Origin: Clostridium_AD sp050717535
GTDB lineage: Bacteria; Bacillota; Clostridia; Clostridiales; Clostridiaceae
Reading direction: 5' to 3'
Assembly: GCF_050717535.1 (NCBI RefSeq)
Contig: NZ_JBOITM010000068.1
Span: 1-64,000 of the forward strand
DNA length: 64,000 bases
The position numbers and the translations under genes were made by a program. Below the pieces are notes generated by a model. That model was given only the letters and a program-made list of their open reading frames with translations. It had not been told where the DNA came from and made no database searches. Below are positions 60,707-64,000 of the stretch, piece after piece. The stretch's first letter is position 1. Each line of letters starts with the position of its first letter.

Positions 60707-61195
60707 TTATTGCAAAAAATACTCAAGGGCTTCATAGCTTACAACAGATCTTAACGACTGAATACGTTTAATTTCATCATCATCAAACCCCGCTACACCA
60801 TTTTGCAGCAAAAAAGTATTATAACCCCTCTCAATAGCACCATTATAAGTAAAGAGGACACAATGCTCTGCAGCAAATCCACTTATAACAATACAATCTA
60901 CACCTTCACTCTTTAGAATTGTATCCAGCTCTGTTTTCCAAAAGGCATTGCTATAGGTTTTATGTACTAAAATATCATTGTCTGATATTACTAATTCTTC
61001 CACACTTTTAAAGCCCTCAGTCTCTGGTCCCCCTGCTTCTAAGTCCTGTATGATTACGACAGGCTGGTTTTTCACACGAAAATATTCACTAATTTCATTA
61101 ATATATTCTACTGCTTTTTTAAAGGATGACTTACAAGACGTGGCTTCTTTACAATTTTTTTGCATATCTATTACTAAAAGCGCTACTTTTGACAT
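60707..61195 (-). CDS. isochorismatase-family cysteine hydrolase
   Basis: The 162-residue protein has the catalytic triad of the family: Asp10 (LLVIDMQ), Lys79 (VHKTYSNAF) and Cys112 (GFAAEHCVLFT), and the cis-peptide region just before the Cys. Members include nicotinamidases, ureidoacrylate and other small amidases. Which one this is cannot be told. AAAGGAAAA precedes the ATG. Monocistronic. Confidence 0.85.
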   Translation of the reverse strand: MSKVALLVIDMQKNCKEATSCKSSFKKAVEYINEISEYFRVKNQPVVIIQDLEAGGPETEGFKSVEELVISDNDILVHKTYSNAFWKTELDTILKSEGVDCIVISGFAAEHCVLFTYNGAIERGYNTFLLQNGVAGFDDDEIKRIQSLRSVVSYEALEYFLQ

Positions 61196-61614
61196 AATAT
61201 TTTCCTTTTATCACGATTGTCTAAAACTTCCTTATTAATACTCACATATTAAACTATAAAATTATCATTCATTTTATACCCTCTGTTATATCCTCACAAT
61301 ATTATATCAATGAAATTTAAATACACACAATGTAAAGAATGCTTATAATTATTTTTTCCAAACTCTAGCTGATTTAATAACTTTATTTTCATTTATAAAA
61401 TCGACATATCTACAGCTATTAATTAACAGTTCTTTATAAAACATGGGTTTTAAGATACATCAGGCATTTCGGACAATAATAAATTAATTTCATTTTTTCA
61501 GCTATTAATTGTAAGAATAATGGGAAGCTGTAGAATATATAAAAAATGCAGAATTATTCCATTACTTTAGTAATTCTAACAGTTGTTTGTGTCGTCCGTT
61601 AAGAAGAATCCTAA
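61196..61614. other. 419-base gap with one possible coding remnant
   Basis: Between the isochorismatase-like and NUDIX genes. It is AT-rich and has no intact gene. A short remnant is listed at 61349-61444; I see no strong terminator or RNA structure. Confidence 0.5.
61349..61444 (-). pseudogene. possible C-terminal gene remnant
   Basis: A 31-codon frame, MFYKELLINSCRYVDFINEN and then KVIKSARVWKK, ends in TAA. A neighbouring frame just upstream reads CPKCLMYLK, so a frameshifted zinc-cysteine type protein is possible. Family not recognised. Confidence 0.25.
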
Positions 61615-62034
61615 CTAACTAGCTAATTTATTGAGAAAATCTTTAACTTCTATTAAGATTTTTTTGCTATTTTCAAATGTTAATAAATCAAGCATATCCT
61701 TATAATTTAACCATCTAAATTCTTCAATCTCTTCCTGCTGGATATTTACAGACTGCTCTGATGTTATTCCGATGAAAAAAATCACTTCTTTTAATGTGCT
61801 TTCAGTCAATTGATATTCTATTTTTGTTCTAAATTCATCAAGCAATGTAATACTTAATCCCGTTTCTTCAAGAACTTCTCTTCTTGCGGTTTCTTTTTCA
61901 TTTTCATCTTTTTCTTCCATGTGCCCTTTTGGAAAGCTCCAATGTCCATTTGCTTTGCTTTTTACCGCTAAAAATGAAAACTCTTCACCTAGTTTTCTAT
62001 ATATCACAGCTCCACATGATTTTTCCATATTCAT
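61615..62034 (-). CDS. NUDIX hydrolase (Ap4A hydrolase-like)
   Basis: A 139-residue NUDIX protein. The Nudix box is GHMEEKDENEKETARREVLEETGL starting at residue 37 (given here only by its key parts G37, RREVLEETG), one residue longer than the standard spacing between Gly and the REUxEE core. CGAVIYRK at the start and KANGHWSFPKGH before the box fit the diadenosine tetraphosphatase/MutT type. It removes phosphates from nucleotide-linked substrates. AGGAGG precedes the ATG. Confidence 0.87.
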   Translation of the reverse strand: MNMEKSCGAVIYRKLGEEFSFLAVKSKANGHWSFPKGHMEEKDENEKETARREVLEETGLSITLLDEFRTKIEYQLTESTLKEVIFFIGITSEQSVNIQQEEIEEFRWLNYKDMLDLLTFENSKKILIEVKDFLNKLAS

Positions 62035-62261
62035 TATTTTCCTCCTAGTTTAATTACAATTTCAGTTTGTAATCCTTATTTCGTCCTATTCTACTGGAAC
62101 GTCATATACCCATTTTCCTATAACTTTCATTTTTTGAACTTCTAATTATAGACACAACGTGTACACCTTATCTAATTTCTTTAGGAATTCATAATATACA
62201 AAATTTGCTTATCTTAGCTTATAATTACGGGTGATGCAACTTTTGAATGTTACATAATAAG

Positions 62262-62459
62262 TTATATAGTTTTAACCATAATTAAACATGGATTTTTATC
62301 TCCCCATATTTCTTTTATCTCCTCTAAAGGACAGAATCCAACATTTTTATAAAACTCTCTCGTTTCTTCAATACCAAACCATTCTGGTAATTTTCTCAAA
62401 ATAGAATTTGTAATATTTGATTTTTGTTCATTATCCAATAACTTATTAATCTGAATCAC
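62262..62459 (-). pseudogene. second GNAT gene with in-frame loss of its core
   Basis: The 65-codon frame joins the N-terminus of a known GNAT subfamily (DNEQKSNITNSILRKLPEWFGIEE) directly to its C-terminal part (TREFYKNVGFCPLEEIKEIW, then NPCLIMVKTI). In full-length relatives of about 150 residues some 80-90 residues lie between, including the acetyl-CoA loop. A GTG start with GGGGG upstream is still present, so it might be translated. Non-catalytic in this form. Confidence 0.7.
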
Positions 62460-62566
62460 ACCAATATCCCCCCAACTAATTCGCCTTATATTACTGAAGC
62501 ATCACAAAATCTGAATATTGTGTTATAAATTTTCTGTAGATTAAGCTTATTTTTAGAGATTAATGG

Positions 62567-63361
62567 TTATTTAGTTGATATAAATAAACCACATTCCTTT
62601 TGAATGTTGATTGCACCGTATTTTTTTCTTATATCTTCAAAATAATCGAATAATCCATCAATATCTTTTTCTGAATAACTTGCTATAGATATAGTAGATC
62701 TTATCCAATCAACTAAATCTTGTGTTTCTGTAATTGATAATGAATCTTCAAAATCCATCCTTTTCACCTCTGAAAAATGACCACTTAGTATTTCATATCC
62801 ATTTTGGAGATTAAAAGAAAATTTTTGTGTGAATGCTTTTGTATCTGGATTAAAGTGCTTTAGGGCATTATGTAAAAAAGGTCTCATTCCACCATTTCCA
62901 TTAGTAGTTGAATAGAATTTTCCGCCAGTCTTAAGCACACGTTTCACTTCGGATAATGCTTTTGACAAGTCAGGAATATGGTATAGCATATGATTAGCAA
63001 TAATAATGTCAAAGGTTTCATCTGGAAAAGTAATATTTTGTATATCAATTTGTTGAAATGAAACATTATTATAGTTAGAATAATTTGTTCTAACTATATC
63101 TACCATACCTTTAGAAAAATCTGATAGGGTCAAACTACAACATTTAGGTAGATTTTTAATTTGATTTTGCCACTGTCCACCATTACCACAACCAAGTTCT
63201 AATATGTGGCAGTTCTCAGAAAACTCGTATTTATCAAATAACCAAGGCACAAGTCCTTGTTTATTTGTGCTATGTTTTAAATGCAATTTAGTTCTTGCGG
63301 ACAAATTTTTATCATCAGAATATTGCTGTTTTACATTTTCGGTTTTATCCATAGTAGACAT
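62567..63361 (-). CDS. class I SAM-dependent methyltransferase
   Basis: The 264-residue protein has a clear methyltransferase domain: motif I ILELGCGNGGQW (residues of about 53-64), LTLSDFSKGMVDIV, FQQIDIQNITFPDETFDIIIANHMLYHIPDLSKALSEVKRVLKTGG. It resembles UbiE/MenG-like or tellurite/antibiotic-type methyltransferases. Substrate unknown. GGGAGGT precedes the ATG. It looks intact. Confidence 0.83.
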   Translation of the reverse strand: MSTMDKTENVKQQYSDDKNLSARTKLHLKHSTNKQGLVPWLFDKYEFSENCHILELGCGNGGQWQNQIKNLPKCCSLTLSDFSKGMVDIVRTNYSNYNNVSFQQIDIQNITFPDETFDIIIANHMLYHIPDLSKALSEVKRVLKTGGKFYSTTNGNGGMRPFLHNALKHFNPDTKAFTQKFSFNLQNGYEILSGHFSEVKRMDFEDSLSITETQDLVDWIRSTISIASYSEKDIDGLFDYFEDIRKKYGAINIQKECGLFISTK

Positions 63362-63402
63362 TTTGGTTACCTCCCATAATACAAATAATTTTGCTTCTTT
63401 AT

Positions 63403-63549
63403 TTACTTTAACAAATATGACATAGGTGTAAATCTAATACCATTAACAGTAATCTCTTCGTCTGTATTAAAAAAGCCAAGATGATGATAAAATTCTATTG
63501 CATAATTCACCTGCCTAATAAAATATATTACCACGCATAACAATGCCAT
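63403..63549 (-). pseudogene. C-terminal remnant of a GNAT acetyltransferase
   Basis: A 48-codon minus-strand frame has IRQVNYAIEFYHHLGFFNTD and then EEITVNGIRFTPMSYLL before TAA. The AIEFYxxLGF and NGIRFTPM pattern is the usual end of small GNAT proteins. The acetyl-CoA loop and everything N-terminal to it are absent; the upstream gene begins only ten bases away. Confidence 0.65.
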
Positions 63550-63559
63550 TGTGCCAGGA

Positions 63560-63952
63560 CTATATACCTAATTGATTATGCATGTTTTTACATCTGTCAT
63601 ACCATAAAATTTCATATTCATTTGGTTCAATTACTCTGTCTTTTAGATCTTCTATTGAATTAATTCCTTCTGTATTACACCAGTCAACGCAAATCTGATA
63701 TGCATTCCAACTTAATTCATCCTCATCCCAGTACACTTTTATCGTTTTGACTCCTTTTATGTATGCCGCATATGCCCTCGTATGTCCATCAGTATATATA
63801 ATTTTTCCGTTTAACTTTTTTATAGGTATAGCATCATAGCTTTCATAATCAGTTGGAGTAAACCATTTTAATATATTTTTCAACTTTTGCGAGTTTATAT
63901 ATAGTTGACTTGGTTGAATATCTTTTATATTCATCAAAATACCTTTTGACAT
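63560..63952 (-). CDS. ParB/sulfiredoxin-like domain protein
   Basis: A 130-residue protein with IKDIQPSQLYINSQKLKNIL near the start, AIPIKKLNGKIIYTDGHTRAYAAYIKG (the ParB-like DGHTRA motif near residue 57) and LKDRVIEPNEYEILWYDRCKNM at the end. It belongs to a family of short, stand-alone ParB-like proteins in Firmicutes, sometimes labelled acetyltransferase by error or as N-terminal part of fused GNATs. I keep the first ATG, which has GGGGG before it; a second ATG lies six codons on. Function unknown. Confidence 0.7.
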   Translation of the reverse strand: MSKGILMNIKDIQPSQLYINSQKLKNILKWFTPTDYESYDAIPIKKLNGKIIYTDGHTRAYAAYIKGVKTIKVYWDEDELSWNAYQICVDWCNTEGINSIEDLKDRVIEPNEYEILWYDRCKNMHNQLGI

Positions 63953-64000
63953 TTGGTAACCCCCATAAATTTATTAGCTATGTATTTATTTTAGATGAAA

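Noticed and set aside
62035..62261. Short minus-strand frame ending in KWVYDVPVE
   Set aside because: Fewer than 20 codons and no clear family; too little to call.
1..64000. tRNA, rRNA, CRISPR array, insertion sequence, attachment site, origin
   Set aside because: I looked for conserved tRNA arms, regularly spaced repeats, transposase motifs and DnaA-box clusters by eye and found none. A dedicated scan could still find a weak case.

Overview
The window looks like chromosome from a low-GC anaerobic Firmicute, most likely Clostridium sensu stricto. The reasons are the AT-rich sequence, strong AGGAGG-type ribosome binding sites, short intrinsic terminators, an oxygen-independent cobalamin pathway, Clostridium-type MurK/MurQ amino-sugar recycling and many GNAT acetyltransferases. 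I saw no rRNA, tRNA, insertion sequence, integrase, CRISPR array or replication origin. Most genes lie on the minus strand.

Layout. (1) 0.2-4.8 kb: a coiled-coil DUF4041 protein that lacks the usual nuclease tail, a threonine aldolase-type PLP enzyme, a dicarboxylate/amino-acid symporter and a small ribbon-helix-helix/DUF1413 protein. (2) 4.9-9.6 kb: a complete branched-chain amino acid ABC operon (livKHMGF). (3) 10-12.3 kb: an SDR-type epimerase and a GDSL esterase. (4) 12.4-17.4 kb: a NupNOPQ/BMP-type nucleoside ABC transporter behind a purine riboswitch with variant core bases and an overlapping terminator. (5) 17.5-32 kb: one long corrin operon. It starts with a cobalamin riboswitch, continues with the cobalt ECF transporter (cbiQ-O-M-N), then the early and middle cobalt-precorrin steps (cbiX-C-D-E-T-L-F-G-H-J), and ends with tetrapyrrole genes (hemC, cobA-hemD, hemB, precorrin-2 dehydrogenase). 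(6) 32-36.5 kb: a second cobalamin riboswitch driving a BtuCDF-like importer, a nitrilase-superfamily hydrolase and the corrinoid adenosyltransferase cobO. (7) 36.6-49.1 kb: a cell-wall amino-sugar recycling operon (murR, murQ, sugar ABC transporter without its ATPase, two GNAT proteins, a PIG-L deacetylase, namZ, nagZ, anmK, murK). (8) 49.4-55.8 kb: a MATE exporter with a coupled GNAT protein, a HutD-like protein, small membrane proteins, and an ECF sigma/anti-sigma pair. (9) 56-64 kb: an accessory stretch of short acetyltransferase, hydrolase and methyltransferase genes, many of them visibly broken.

How the genes work together. Operon 5 makes 5-aminolevulinate into uroporphyrinogen III, sirohydrochlorin and then cobalt-corrin intermediates with cobalt supplied by its own transporter. 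Operon 6 imports and adenosylates corrinoids. Both are read from cobalamin riboswitches. Operon 7 would take up MurNAc-type sugars released from peptidoglycan and feed them to GlcNAc-6-phosphate.

The most interesting signals are these. Both cobalamin riboswitches are followed by a short open frame with a strong ribosome binding site that runs through the terminator to the next gene. A nitrilase-family enzyme sits inside the B12 uptake operon where a corrinoid-remodelling amidase could be expected. The purine aptamer has a changed ligand-pocket layer. At least seven genes between 53 and 64 kb show different kinds of decay, including two in-frame removals of the acetyl-CoA binding core.
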